Source: Maricaulis sp047308265
GTDB taxonomy: Bacteria; Pseudomonadota; Alphaproteobacteria; Caulobacterales; Maricaulaceae
Reading direction: 5' to 3'
NCBI RefSeq assembly: GCF_047308265.1
Contig: NZ_JBKQWY010000001.1
Coordinates: 248,001 to 312,000 of the forward strand
DNA length: 64,000 nt
A program made the translations under genes and the position numbers. Of the stretch, positions 25,564 through 33,068 are shown one piece after another. Each line of letters starts with the position of its first letter. The stretch's first letter is position 1. The notes under the pieces were generated by a model. It made no database searches. It worked only from the letters and a program-made list of their open reading frames with translations, and was not told the origin of the DNA.

Positions 25564-26148
25564 ATGAGCGAACAGGATATGGATCTGGTTCTGGTGGCCG
25601 CGATCACGGGTGCGCACGGCGTGCAGGGTGATTGCAAGGTGAAAAGCTTCACCCAGGATCCGGAAATGGTGTTCTCTTACGGACCGTTTCTGGACAAATC
25701 CGGGCAAACGCTGATGACCGCTCGCTCTTGGCGGGCTGTGAAAGATGCCTGGGTCGTCCGGTTTGACCGCCGTCTCACCCGGGAGCAGGCGGCTGAACTG
25801 AGAGGCACACAGCTCTTTGTGTCTCGTGAAGTTTTCCCGCAATTGGCAGAAGACGAATTCTACCACTCAGATCTCATCGGCCTGAAGGTCCAGAACCTGG
25901 ATGGTGAACCGATGGGTGAAGTGCGGGCCGTGCATGATTTCGGCTCCGGTGATCTACTGGAGATCCATAAAACTCCGGGTCAGAACGGGGCGTGGCTGAT
26001 TGCGTTTTCGCGTGAAGAAGTTCCCCACGTCTCACTGGCTGATGGCGTGGTGACGCTGGATCCTAAAGAGATGATTGGCGACAAGGCTGAGGAAACACGC
26101 GCAGCCCAGGCTCGATCCCAAACAGCCGATCGTCCGGACACCGACTGA
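25564..26148 (+). CDS. rimM: ribosome maturation factor RimM
   Basis: RimM assists 30S head assembly and 16S processing. The 194-residue product has the N-terminal beta-barrel (V-A-A-I-T-G-A-H-G-V-Q-G-D-C-K-V-K-S-F) and the PRC-barrel domain (F-Y-H-S-D-L-I-G-L-K-V-Q and E-V-R-A-V-H-D-F-G-S-G-D-L-L-E-I). The C-terminal ~20 residues are a polar tail. It is separated from rpsP by 91 bases, and a strong hairpin follows its stop. Confidence 0.95.
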   Translation: MSEQDMDLVLVAAITGAHGVQGDCKVKSFTQDPEMVFSYGPFLDKSGQTLMTARSWRAVKDAWVVRFDRRLTREQAAELRGTQLFVSREVFPQLAEDEFYHSDLIGLKVQNLDGEPMGEVRAVHDFGSGDLLEIHKTPGQNGAWLIAFSREEVPHVSLADGVVTLDPKEMIGDKAEETRAAQARSQTADRPDTD

Positions 26149-26162
26149 TCGGCCCACGCCTT

Positions 26163-26199
26163 GCTCCGTAAAGGGTCAAACGACCCTATAAAGCGGAGC
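26163..26199 (+). promoter_or_regulatory. hairpin sequestering the acyltransferase ribosome-binding site
   Basis: GCTCCG (26163-26168) pairs with CGGAGC (26194-26199), and inside it AGGGTC (26072+100 to 26177) pairs with GACCCT (26182-26187) around an AAAC loop. The outer right arm contains GGAG at 26195-26198, the Shine-Dalgarno sequence six bases before the acyltransferase ATG. The fold would therefore hide that site. No T-run follows, so attenuation is less likely than translational control. The pairing is direct; its role is inferred. Confidence 0.55.
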
Positions 26200-26204
26200 C
26201 TGCC

Positions 26205-27287
26205 ATGTATCTTTCAGATTGTATCGGCCGCCGGGAAAACCGGATCGACCAGATTCGCCTGGGCGCAGCATTTGCTGTTCTCGTTGGGCACAGTTGGCAT
26301 ATTTCTCAAGGCCCACAAGCCGTTGTGCCGCTCGAATACAGCACAGGTGTCGGATTTCACGAGCTGGCTGTGCACGTGTTTTTCTTCCTTTCGGGCATGC
26401 TGATTGTGGAGAGCGCGCGGCGTTATCAATCTCGCATTTTGCAATTTTCCTGGGCCAGAATGCGAAGGCTGATGCCCGCATTATGCGTCAATGCTGTGGT
26501 CGTCCCGCTTGTCCTGGTTGCGACCGGTTTTTGGTCTCCCGCGTCGCCTGAGGCGTTGGCCGAGTACGCCACTCGGCTTGTCATGCTCATGTCGATCCAG
26601 TTCACTGATCCCTATGTGTTTGTGGGGCACCCGTTCGAGCACGCGATCAATGGCTCGGTCTGGTCCTTGCGCCATGAGGTCCTGCTCTACGCTGTGATTG
26701 GTCTCGGCGGTCTGCTGGGCATGTTCAAACGCCCGCCGGGCTTCTGGCTTGTTGTCTTGCTACTGGCCGGGTGGTCGGTGGCCGGGCATGCGTTGACAGA
26801 CGAAGCGCAGGGCGGATGGTCCTTTATTCTTGTCGAGGGGCGGTACTTGGCCTTCTCAGGATTGCTGGGTGTTCTCGCACATCGGTATGCCAGCCATGTC
26901 CCGGTTCGTCTGGATGTGGCCGTTTGTCTTTTGATCTGGACGGTCGTTGCGAAACTGATGTTGCCCGACAGTCTCTACATGCTGATCCTGATCGTGACGG
27001 TCTGTTACGCGACCTTGATGCTGGCCTATGCCGGTGAGGGCCGTAAGGCAGGCCTGCCACACGATATCAGCTATGGTGTCTATATCTATGCATGGCCCAT
27101 TCAACAGATGATCGTAGGCCTGTGGCTGCGCGAGACCGGACACGCGATCGATCCATGGATGCTGGTTGTGCTCGCGACACCACTGGTCCTGGCCGCCGGG
27201 GCGCTCAGCTGGTTCCTGGTCGAACGTCCGGCAATGCGTTTGACCTACCCCTTCAAGCGCGCGACCCGACCGGTGGCCGCCGAATAA
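26205..27287 (+). CDS. acyltransferase family 3 membrane protein
   Basis: The 360-residue product has about ten membrane segments and the family-3 signatures: R-L-G-A-A-F-A-V-L-V-G-H-S-W with the conserved His near residue 29, F-F-F-L-S-G-M-L-I, and N-G-S-V-W-S-L-R-H-E-V-L-L-Y. Such enzymes (OafA and NodX types) O-acylate surface glycans, lipids or exported molecules; the substrate is unknown. It is unusual in place: it lies between rimM and trmD, on the same strand, splitting the conserved rpsP-rimM-trmD-rplS order. Its ribosome site lies in a hairpin. Confidence 0.92.
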   Translation: MYLSDCIGRRENRIDQIRLGAAFAVLVGHSWHISQGPQAVVPLEYSTGVGFHELAVHVFFFLSGMLIVESARRYQSRILQFSWARMRRLMPALCVNAVVVPLVLVATGFWSPASPEALAEYATRLVMLMSIQFTDPYVFVGHPFEHAINGSVWSLRHEVLLYAVIGLGGLLGMFKRPPGFWLVVLLLAGWSVAGHALTDEAQGGWSFILVEGRYLAFSGLLGVLAHRYASHVPVRLDVAVCLLIWTVVAKLMLPDSLYMLILIVTVCYATLMLAYAGEGRKAGLPHDISYGVYIYAWPIQQMIVGLWLRETGHAIDPWMLVVLATPLVLAAGALSWFLVERPAMRLTYPFKRATRPVAAE

Positions 27288-27337
27288 CAGGAGCGCGCTC
27301 TGGTTCTGGCGGGCTGGCTCTGCTAAACCCGCGCGCC

Positions 27338-28075
27338 ATGACCCAGACCCAAGACCCGACTCCCTGGACGGCCAGCGTCCTGACCCTCTTTCCCGGAGCC
27401 TTTCCCGGGCCTCTGGGTGTGTCTGTCATCCAGACAGCTGCGAATCGTGGGATCTGGGCGCTAGAAACTGTGGACATCCGGGATTTTTCCCGTCATAAGC
27501 ACCGCTCCGTTGATGACACCCCTGCCGGGGGCGGTGCCGGTATGGTACTCCGGCCGGATGTCGCAGCGGAAGCGATCGATACGGTGCAGTCCCGCTGGCA
27601 GGGCGAGAAACGGCCGTTGATCTATTTGACGCCTCGGGGAAGACCGATCACCCAATCCCGCGTGAGGGAATGGGCGGACGGACCCGGTGTTGTTCTGTTT
27701 TGTGGACGTTTCGAAGGCCTGGATCAGCGGGTCATCGAGGGTCGCGAGATGGAAGAGGTCAGTGTCGGTGATGCCGTTCTGGCCGGGGGTGAAGCGCCCG
27801 CACAGTTGCTGATTGAAGCCTGTGTCCGCTTGCTTCCCGGTGTTCTGGGCGACCCGATGTCGACTGTTGATGAGAGTTTTGAGGGCGATCTGCTCGAATA
27901 TCCTCACTACACCCGACCGCGGGAATGGGAGGACCGACAGATCCCGGACATCCTGCTCTCTGGCGATCATGGCCGCATCGCGGACTGGCGTCAGGAACAG
28001 GCGGAAGAGATAACGAAGACGCGTCGTCCCGATCTGTGGGGTCGGTACAAGCGACGCAAGGAGAATGCACGATGA
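27338..28075 (+). CDS. trmD: tRNA (guanine-N1-)-methyltransferase TrmD
   Basis: TrmD makes m1G37 in tRNAs reading CUN, CCN and CGG codons and prevents frameshifting. The 245-residue product has the SPOUT trefoil-knot motifs L-T-P-R-G-R-P and G-D-A-V-L-A-G-G-E-A-P-A, and D-D-T-P-A-G-G-G-A-G-M-V. The start at 27338 gives a family-length protein; longer in-frame starts lie inside the acyltransferase gene. Its stop overlaps the rplS start by four bases (ATGA). Confidence 0.96.
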   Translation: MTQTQDPTPWTASVLTLFPGAFPGPLGVSVIQTAANRGIWALETVDIRDFSRHKHRSVDDTPAGGGAGMVLRPDVAAEAIDTVQSRWQGEKRPLIYLTPRGRPITQSRVREWADGPGVVLFCGRFEGLDQRVIEGREMEEVSVGDAVLAGGEAPAQLLIEACVRLLPGVLGDPMSTVDESFEGDLLEYPHYTRPREWEDRQIPDILLSGDHGRIADWRQEQAEEITKTRRPDLWGRYKRRKENAR

Positions 28076-28464
28076 ACATGATCGAGCAGCTGGAACAAGA
28101 AGAAGCCGCCCGCGTCCTGGGCGATAAGGAACTCCCGGCCTTCGATCCGGGTGACACCCTGCGTGTGCACGTGCGCATCAAGGAAGGCGATCGCGAACGC
28201 GTTCAGGTCTTCGAAGGTGTTTGCATTGCCCGTTCCGGCACCGGCCTGAACGAAAGCTACACGGTGCGCAAGATTTCCTTCGGTGAAGGTGTCGAGCGTG
28301 TATTCCCGGTCTATTCTCCGATGATCGAGCAGATCGAGGTCAAGCGTCGCGGCAAGGTCCGTCGCGCCAAGCTCTACTATCTGCGTGATCGTCGCGGTAA
28401 GTCCGCACGTATCGCCGAGCGCACGACCGGTCGCGGTATCGTCAAGCGCGAGCCGAAAAAATAA
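28072..28464 (+). CDS. rplS: 50S ribosomal protein L19
   Basis: L19 lies at the 30S-50S interface. The 130-residue product contains F-D-P-G-D-T-L-R-V-H-V-R-I-K-E-G, V-F-E-G-V-C-I-A-R-S-G, S-F-G-E-G-V-E-R-V-F-P-V-Y-S-P and the basic R-R-G-K-V-R-R-A-K-L-Y-Y-L-R. The start at 28072 overlaps the trmD stop (ATGA) with AAGGAG upstream; a second ATG at 28078 is possible. An intrinsic terminator follows. Confidence 0.97.
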   Translation: MNMIEQLEQEEAARVLGDKELPAFDPGDTLRVHVRIKEGDRERVQVFEGVCIARSGTGLNESYTVRKISFGEGVERVFPVYSPMIEQIEVKRRGKVRRAKLYYLRDRRGKSARIAERTTGRGIVKREPKK

Positions 28465-28488
28465 GCCGACCGGCTTTAAGTTTCGAAG

Positions 28489-28518
28489 AACCCGTCAGCG
28501 CAAGCTGGCGGGTTTTTT
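28489..28518 (+). terminator. Rho-independent terminator of the ribosomal operon
   Basis: AACCCGTCAGC, loop GCAA, GCTGGCGGGTT forms an 11-bp stem with one G-U pair, followed by TTTT. It ends the ffh-to-rplS transcription unit. Confidence 0.9.
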
Positions 28519-28596
28519 CGTATACTGGGCCCCGGGAATCTTGACCGGGCTCATTGCGGTTGCTCCCATATGCAGGCGTTCAGAGGGAGACCGATC

Positions 28597-29307
28597 ATGT
28601 CCGGACATCTCGTGATTCTGACAGGAGCCGGGGTTTCTGCCGAGTCGGGATTGGGCACGTTCCGAGATACGGATGGAATCTGGTCGAAATTCGACTGGCG
28701 TGAACTGGCCACACCCGAGGCGTTCGCGGCGAAACCCCATGAGGTTCATGCCTTCTATAATGCGCGTCGGAAAAACCTTGTCACGGCTCGGCCCAATGCA
28801 GCACATCAGGCCCTCGCCGAGTTGGAGGCGGCCTGGATTGCACGCGGCGGCGAGTTTCTCCTCGTGACCCAGAATGTCGACAATCTCCATGAGACGGCCG
28901 GATCCGAGCGTCTGGTTCACATGCATGGTGAGTTGTCTCGGATGCGATGTACCAATTGCCACGCGACGGGCGAGGCTCCGAAAGAGCTCTCATCGCTGGA
29001 TACGTGTTCCGCGTGCGGATCCACAGGGACTCTGCGCCCTCACATAGTCTGGTTTGGCGAAATGCCTTTGCAGATGGAGCTGATTTATAGCCAGCTGGAA
29101 TCCTGCAACCTGTTTGTTTCCATTGGGACCTCCGGCACGGTCTATCCAGCGGCTGGCTTCAGCCAGGTGGCCCGCGACGCGGGTGCCCGCTGTATTGAAA
29201 TCAATCTGGAAGAGACCGACATGTCGCCGGTCTTCCATGAACACCGATTGGGCAAGGCAAGTGAAGCTGTGCCGGCCTTTGTCCGCGAAACCCTCGCTCA
29301 GTCCTGA
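28597..29307 (+). CDS. cobB: NAD-dependent protein deacylase, sirtuin (CobB/SIRT5-like)
   Basis: The 236-residue product has the Sir2 signatures G-A-G-V-S-A-E-S-G-L-G-T-F-R-D, T-Q-N-V-D-N-L-H and catalytic His110 in H-M-H-G-E-L. Zinc is held by Cys118, Cys121, Cys137 and Cys140. Tyr54 and Arg57 (F-Y-N-A-R) match the Y-x-x-R pair of class III sirtuins, so desuccinylation or demalonylation of lysines is likely besides deacetylation. The start at 28597 follows AGAGGGA. Its 3' end overlaps the convergent metallopeptidase gene by about ten bases. Confidence 0.95.
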   Translation: MSGHLVILTGAGVSAESGLGTFRDTDGIWSKFDWRELATPEAFAAKPHEVHAFYNARRKNLVTARPNAAHQALAELEAAWIARGGEFLLVTQNVDNLHETAGSERLVHMHGELSRMRCTNCHATGEAPKELSSLDTCSACGSTGTLRPHIVWFGEMPLQMELIYSQLESCNLFVSIGTSGTVYPAAGFSQVARDAGARCIEINLEETDMSPVFHEHRLGKASEAVPAFVRETLAQS

Positions 29308-29699
29308 TCCTCGATACGGTGCATGTCATCATCGGAAAAGCCGAAATGGTGACCAATCTCGTGCACAAGGACGTGGGTGACCAGTTCGCCGAGGGGGAGA
29401 TTTCCGGTTTCAACCCATTCAATCAGGATCGGCAGGCGAAACAGATAGACCCGGTCCATATGCGGTGAGGGATCGGTGATGCTCTTGTTCATCAGATCAA
29501 CGCCCACATACAGGCCGGTCAATTCATAGGGATGCTCCAGGTTGACCGCCTTGAGCATGTCATCATCGGGCAGGTCCTGAATGTGGATTTCAAGCGACTG
29601 GCTGATGGACCGAATGGAGTTTGGGAGTGAGTCCAGCGCCGACTTCGCCAATTGCGCGAATGCGTCCGGATCGGGCGGTGTCAGATGTGCAACAGACAT
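29298..29699 (-). CDS. metallopeptidase family protein (DUF1025, minigluzincin type)
   Basis: The 133-residue product ends with H-V-L-V-H-E-I-G-H-H-F-G-F-S-D-D-D-M, an HExxH zinc site with a downstream acidic ligand, and earlier L-T-G-L-Y-V-G-V-D-L and R-V-Y-L-F-R-L-P-I, typical of the short DUF1025 family. There is no signal peptide, so it is cytosolic. Physiological substrates are not established. The gene converges on cobB with a ten-base overlap and diverges from the DUF3857 gene. Confidence 0.92.
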   Translation of the reverse strand: MSVAHLTPPDPDAFAQLAKSALDSLPNSIRSISQSLEIHIQDLPDDDMLKAVNLEHPYELTGLYVGVDLMNKSITDPSPHMDRVYLFRLPILIEWVETGNLPLGELVTHVLVHEIGHHFGFSDDDMHRIEDQD

Positions 29700-29804
29700 G
29701 AGGAAAGCAGCGACTCCGGGCTGAAATACTGGGCGGTGCTGCTGAGTCCCGGTTGTATCCGCGTCAGCCCCCGACTACGGCTTAAAATACTGTGGGGGCG
29801 AGGC

Positions 29805-31811
29805 ATGACAATGAAAAATCCAATCCGATTTCTGACACTTCTCCTGATTTCACCGCTCTGGGTGGCGGTCGCGAATGCCCAGGTGGATTTCACGCCGGTC
29901 GCCGTTCCGACCGAGGCGGTCTGGGATGCTGCTCCGGCTTTTGTGCAAGAGGTGCGTGCCCCGCTCGCTGAAGAGGCTGAGCTGGAGGCTTTTGGCGGCG
30001 TGGTCTATCTGCTGACCGACACGCAGCACGATGCGCGCGGGGAAGAGCCTGTCAATTTCCGACGTATCGTGCGTGAAGCGCGCAATATTTCGGGCGTTGA
30101 AGAGGTGGCCCAGCAGCAGATTGTCTTCGATCCCAGTTTTCAGCGACTGGTGTTTCATCATGTCTATATTACGCGCGACGGTGAGCGCACGGATCGTCGA
30201 GACAGTGTGCGCGTTGATTTTGCCCGGCAGGAGACCGAATTTGATCGCCTGATGCTGAACGGCCAGGTCACCGCGCTGATGCGTCTCGATGATGTCCGCG
30301 TGGGTGATGTTGTGGATGTGGCCTATACGATCTATGGCAGCAATCCGGTGTTTGACGGTCAGGATTTCCGTGAGTTTACGCTGAGATGGGCTGTTCCGGT
30401 CGAGCGTTTGTTTGTGCGTTCACTCTGGACGGACGGTGATGTGGGATACTGGGACGTCTTCGGTGGAAAGGTGGATGTGATCCATCAGACCGGCGCTGGC
30501 TTTGAAGAGTTTCGTTATGACGGGCTTCAGGTTGAGGCGTTGGATCCGGAAAGCGGTGCCCCCTCCTGGCATTACCAATACCCGGCCTTGCGGATTACCG
30601 GTTTTGATGATTGGCAGGATGTGACGGACTGGGCCGAACCGATTTTCAACCTTGAACCGAATGCCGCCGTTCGGTCTGAAGTGGAGCGAATTCGGGCGCG
30701 CCACGAGACGCCGGAAGATCAGCTGCTGGCGGCCTTGCGCTTCGTTCAGGATGAAGTGCGCTATCTGGCGCTCAGCTTTGGTCAGGGTGGATATGTGCCC
30801 GCGAGCCCGGATCAAACCCTGCAGACCCGTTTCGGGGACTGCAAGGCCAAGACCGTCCTGTTCAACCAGATGGCCCGCGAGCTGGGTTTCACAGCCGATC
30901 CGGCGCTTGTGAATCTTTATAGTGGGCGAGGTTTGGACAATTACATGCCGTCGCCGGGTGGTTTCGACCATGTCATCACCCGCCTGCGCCATGACGGTGA
31001 AACCTATTGGGTGGACCCGACCAATTCGCATCAGGGCGGCACGCTCGCTGCGCTGACACAGGCTGATTATGGTTGGGCCTTGCCTTTGACCGAGCGCGGC
31101 GAAGGCCTGGTTTCGATGGCGGCCGAGCGAGATGCCGAGGGGCCATCGCTCATCGTTCGCGAGGAAGTGGATCTGTCAGGCGGTCGTTCTGCGCCGATCC
31201 GTCTTTCAGTTGAAACCGTTCGGACACGCGATGAAGCGGATTTTGCCCGTGCCGTGATTGCCGAGGTCGGGCGTAGCGGGCTGCAACGCAATTATCTCGA
31301 TTTCTACAATGGTGCATTCGGGGACAGTGAGTTTGTGGAACCGCTCCGGTATGAGGATGACCGGGCCAACAACCAGCTCACCGTCTGGGAAGAAGTGGAT
31401 CTGCACACCCCCTATGAAGATGGAGCCACTCCGTCCGCCTACAGCTTCAACTTCTTTGCCCACGCGCTGACCCGGGTGGTGGAGAATGATGCAGAGCGTC
31501 GCCGCGTATCCCCTCTCGCTGTCGGGCATCCTTTCCATATTCGCCATGAGATCACGATCAAGCTCACCAATGGCGGGCGCAACTGGGATCTGGAGAATGA
31601 GAGCGAGCGGATCGAAAACTCAGCCTTTGAGTACAGCTACACCGCCCGCCGAAGCGGGGATGAATACCGCATGGTGTACGAGATGAAGAGCCTGGGACAT
31701 GTGGTTCCGTCCGACGCGGCCTCGGAAGTCCTTCGTGAGCAGGATGATATGATGGACGCCATTTTCTACGGGTTCGATATGACGGAACCGCAGCGGCGGC
31801 CCTCGAAATAG
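29805..31811 (+). CDS. DUF3857 and transglutaminase domain protein, exported
   Basis: The 668-residue product has a signal peptide (about 1-25, ending in V-A-N-A-Q), an N-terminal DUF3857 beta-rich domain and a transglutaminase-like domain. Catalytic residues are visible: Cys346 in F-G-D-C-K-A-K, His389 in F-D-H-V and Asp404 in V-D-P-T. Such periplasmic proteins may be proteases or crosslinking enzymes; substrates are unknown. The start at 29805 is chosen over an upstream frame because it places the signal peptide first; ATG 29811 is an alternative. A strong terminator follows. Confidence 0.9.
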   Translation: MTMKNPIRFLTLLLISPLWVAVANAQVDFTPVAVPTEAVWDAAPAFVQEVRAPLAEEAELEAFGGVVYLLTDTQHDARGEEPVNFRRIVREARNISGVEEVAQQQIVFDPSFQRLVFHHVYITRDGERTDRRDSVRVDFARQETEFDRLMLNGQVTALMRLDDVRVGDVVDVAYTIYGSNPVFDGQDFREFTLRWAVPVERLFVRSLWTDGDVGYWDVFGGKVDVIHQTGAGFEEFRYDGLQVEALDPESGAPSWHYQYPALRITGFDDWQDVTDWAEPIFNLEPNAAVRSEVERIRARHETPEDQLLAALRFVQDEVRYLALSFGQGGYVPASPDQTLQTRFGDCKAKTVLFNQMARELGFTADPALVNLYSGRGLDNYMPSPGGFDHVITRLRHDGETYWVDPTNSHQGGTLAALTQADYGWALPLTERGEGLVSMAAERDAEGPSLIVREEVDLSGGRSAPIRLSVETVRTRDEADFARAVIAEVGRSGLQRNYLDFYNGAFGDSEFVEPLRYEDDRANNQLTVWEEVDLHTPYEDGATPSAYSFNFFAHALTRVVENDAERRRVSPLAVGHPFHIRHEITIKLTNGGRNWDLENESERIENSAFEYSYTARRSGDEYRMVYEMKSLGHVVPSDAASEVLREQDDMMDAIFYGFDMTEPQRRPSK

Positions 31812-31853
31812 GGAACGGACCTCGACGAAACATCGTCTGAGCTCACAGTCGCG

Positions 31854-31887
31854 AGACCCCGGATCACCTGGTCCGGGGTCTTGTTTT
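31854..31887 (+). terminator. Rho-independent terminator
   Basis: AGACCCCGGA, an eight-base loop and TCCGGGGTCT form a perfect 10-bp stem, followed by TGTTTT. It ends the DUF3857 gene and sits directly before the mmcB operator. Confidence 0.9.
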
Positions 31888-31889
31888 GT

Positions 31890-31904
31890 GAACAAAGGTG
31901 GAAC
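31890..31904 (+). promoter_or_regulatory. LexA operator (GAAC-N7-GAAC) of mmcB
   Basis: GAACAAAGGTGGAAC is a perfect alphaproteobacterial SOS box: GAAC, seven bases, GAAC. It lies within a plausible promoter (TTGTTT at 31881, 17 bases, CATAGT at 31904), so LexA binding would block RNA polymerase. The predicted transcription start falls near 31916, close to the mmcB start codon. The match is direct; regulation is inferred from the known SOS induction of mmcB in Caulobacter. Confidence 0.75.
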
Positions 31905-31915
31905 ATAGTGCGCGT

Positions 31916-32380
31916 ATGGATATGCACGATGTCGCCTCAGCGAAAAACCCCGATATCGATGATGCCCAGGCCTTGATGCGTGGGGCGGCCCGATTGCTCT
32001 GGCAGATGGGCTATTCCTCCATCCCCGAATTCACGCTGCCCGACGGGCGCCGAGCCGATATCGCCGCGATTGGCCGCAAGGGCGAGATCACGATTGTAGA
32101 GGTGAAGTCGGGCATTGCAGATTTCCGGGCCGACCAGAAATGGACGGATTATACTGGGTATTGCGATGCGATCTTTTTTGCTGTGTCCCAGCGTTTTCCC
32201 CATGACCTGATCCCCCAAGAGGCGGGCCTGATCATCGCCGACGGGTTTGGCGGGGCCATTGTACGCGATAGTCCGGTGTTCAAACTGGCCCCGGCCCGGC
32301 GTAAGGCCATCACCCTGCGGTATGCCCGCACGGCGGCTGATCGGCTCATGCGCCAGCCGGGGGAAGAGGATCTTTTGTGA
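31916..32380 (+). CDS. mmcB: MmcB family DNA repair protein
   Basis: The 154-residue product has a PD-(D/E)xK nuclease-like core: G-R-R-A-D-I-A-A-I and I-V-E-V-K-S-G followed by D-F-R-A-D-Q-K-W. This matches MmcB, a mitomycin-resistance protein of Caulobacter that acts in the damage response alongside ImuB/DnaE2. The GTG at 31898 lies inside the LexA operator, so ATG 31916 (or 31922) is preferred; the message may be nearly leaderless. It converges with the isonitrile hydratase-like gene, four bases away. Confidence 0.92.
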   Translation: MDMHDVASAKNPDIDDAQALMRGAARLLWQMGYSSIPEFTLPDGRRADIAAIGRKGEITIVEVKSGIADFRADQKWTDYTGYCDAIFFAVSQRFPHDLIPQEAGLIIADGFGGAIVRDSPVFKLAPARRKAITLRYARTAADRLMRQPGEEDLL

Positions 32381-32384
32381 CGGC

Positions 32385-33068
32385 CTAGGCCGGTGCACGG
32401 TCCGTTATACGCTCAACCACAGTATTGAAGCTGGCGATACGGGGCGCCAGTCGGGCTTTGACGGCTTCGACCAGCGCGGGATGGGCCCGATCCGGATGGC
32501 CGCTATCGAGGACGGGCGCCGGATCATACTCCACACCCAGCTGGATCGCGGAGGCCACTGTGTCTCCTGCAATCTCACGGGCCATGACCAGACCAAAATC
32601 AATCCCGGCGGTCACACCACCACCGGTCATGAATCGGCCATCCCGCACAACGCGTTCATTGACCGGTTCGGCGCCAAATGCGCTCAGGGCCTCATGATAG
32701 GCCCAATGTGTGGTGGCTTTGACACCCTTGAGCAATCCAGCGGCTCCGAGCACAAAAGCGCCTGTGCAGACCGACGTCACATAACGGGCGCCCTCAGCCT
32801 GGGTGCGCAAAAAGCTCAGAAGCGCCTCGTCTTCCATGACCGCATCAATGCCAAATCCACCCGGTACACAGATCACGTCGAGCGGCGGACACGTGTCCGG
32901 TGTGTGAGAGGGCATGAGAAACGGTCCGCAATCCGACTGGATGGGGCGAAGTTCCTTGGCCACAATATAGGTCTGCGCATCCGGGATGCGGCTGAGCACT
33001 TGCAGGGGACCGGTGAAGTCCAGCTGTGTGACATCATCAAAGATCAAAAATCCGATATTCAGGCTCAT
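32385..33068 (-). CDS. inhA: DJ-1/PfpI protein, isonitrile hydratase-like
   Basis: The 227-residue product is a stand-alone DJ-1/PfpI domain. Its active-site residues align with Pseudomonas isonitrile hydratase: Asp17 (Q-L-D-F-T-G) and Cys101 (S-V-C-T-G-A-F), with nearly the same total length (about 228). That enzyme hydrates isonitriles to N-formamides. Whether isonitriles are the substrate here is inferred. Its start overlaps the stop of the GlxA-type regulator by four bases, so the pair is coupled. The symbol follows the Pseudomonas hydratase, not the enoyl-ACP reductase of the same name. Confidence 0.82.
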   Translation of the reverse strand: MSLNIGFLIFDDVTQLDFTGPLQVLSRIPDAQTYIVAKELRPIQSDCGPFLMPSHTPDTCPPLDVICVPGGFGIDAVMEDEALLSFLRTQAEGARYVTSVCTGAFVLGAAGLLKGVKATTHWAYHEALSAFGAEPVNERVVRDGRFMTGGGVTAGIDFGLVMAREIAGDTVASAIQLGVEYDPAPVLDSGHPDRAHPALVEAVKARLAPRIASFNTVVERITDRAPA

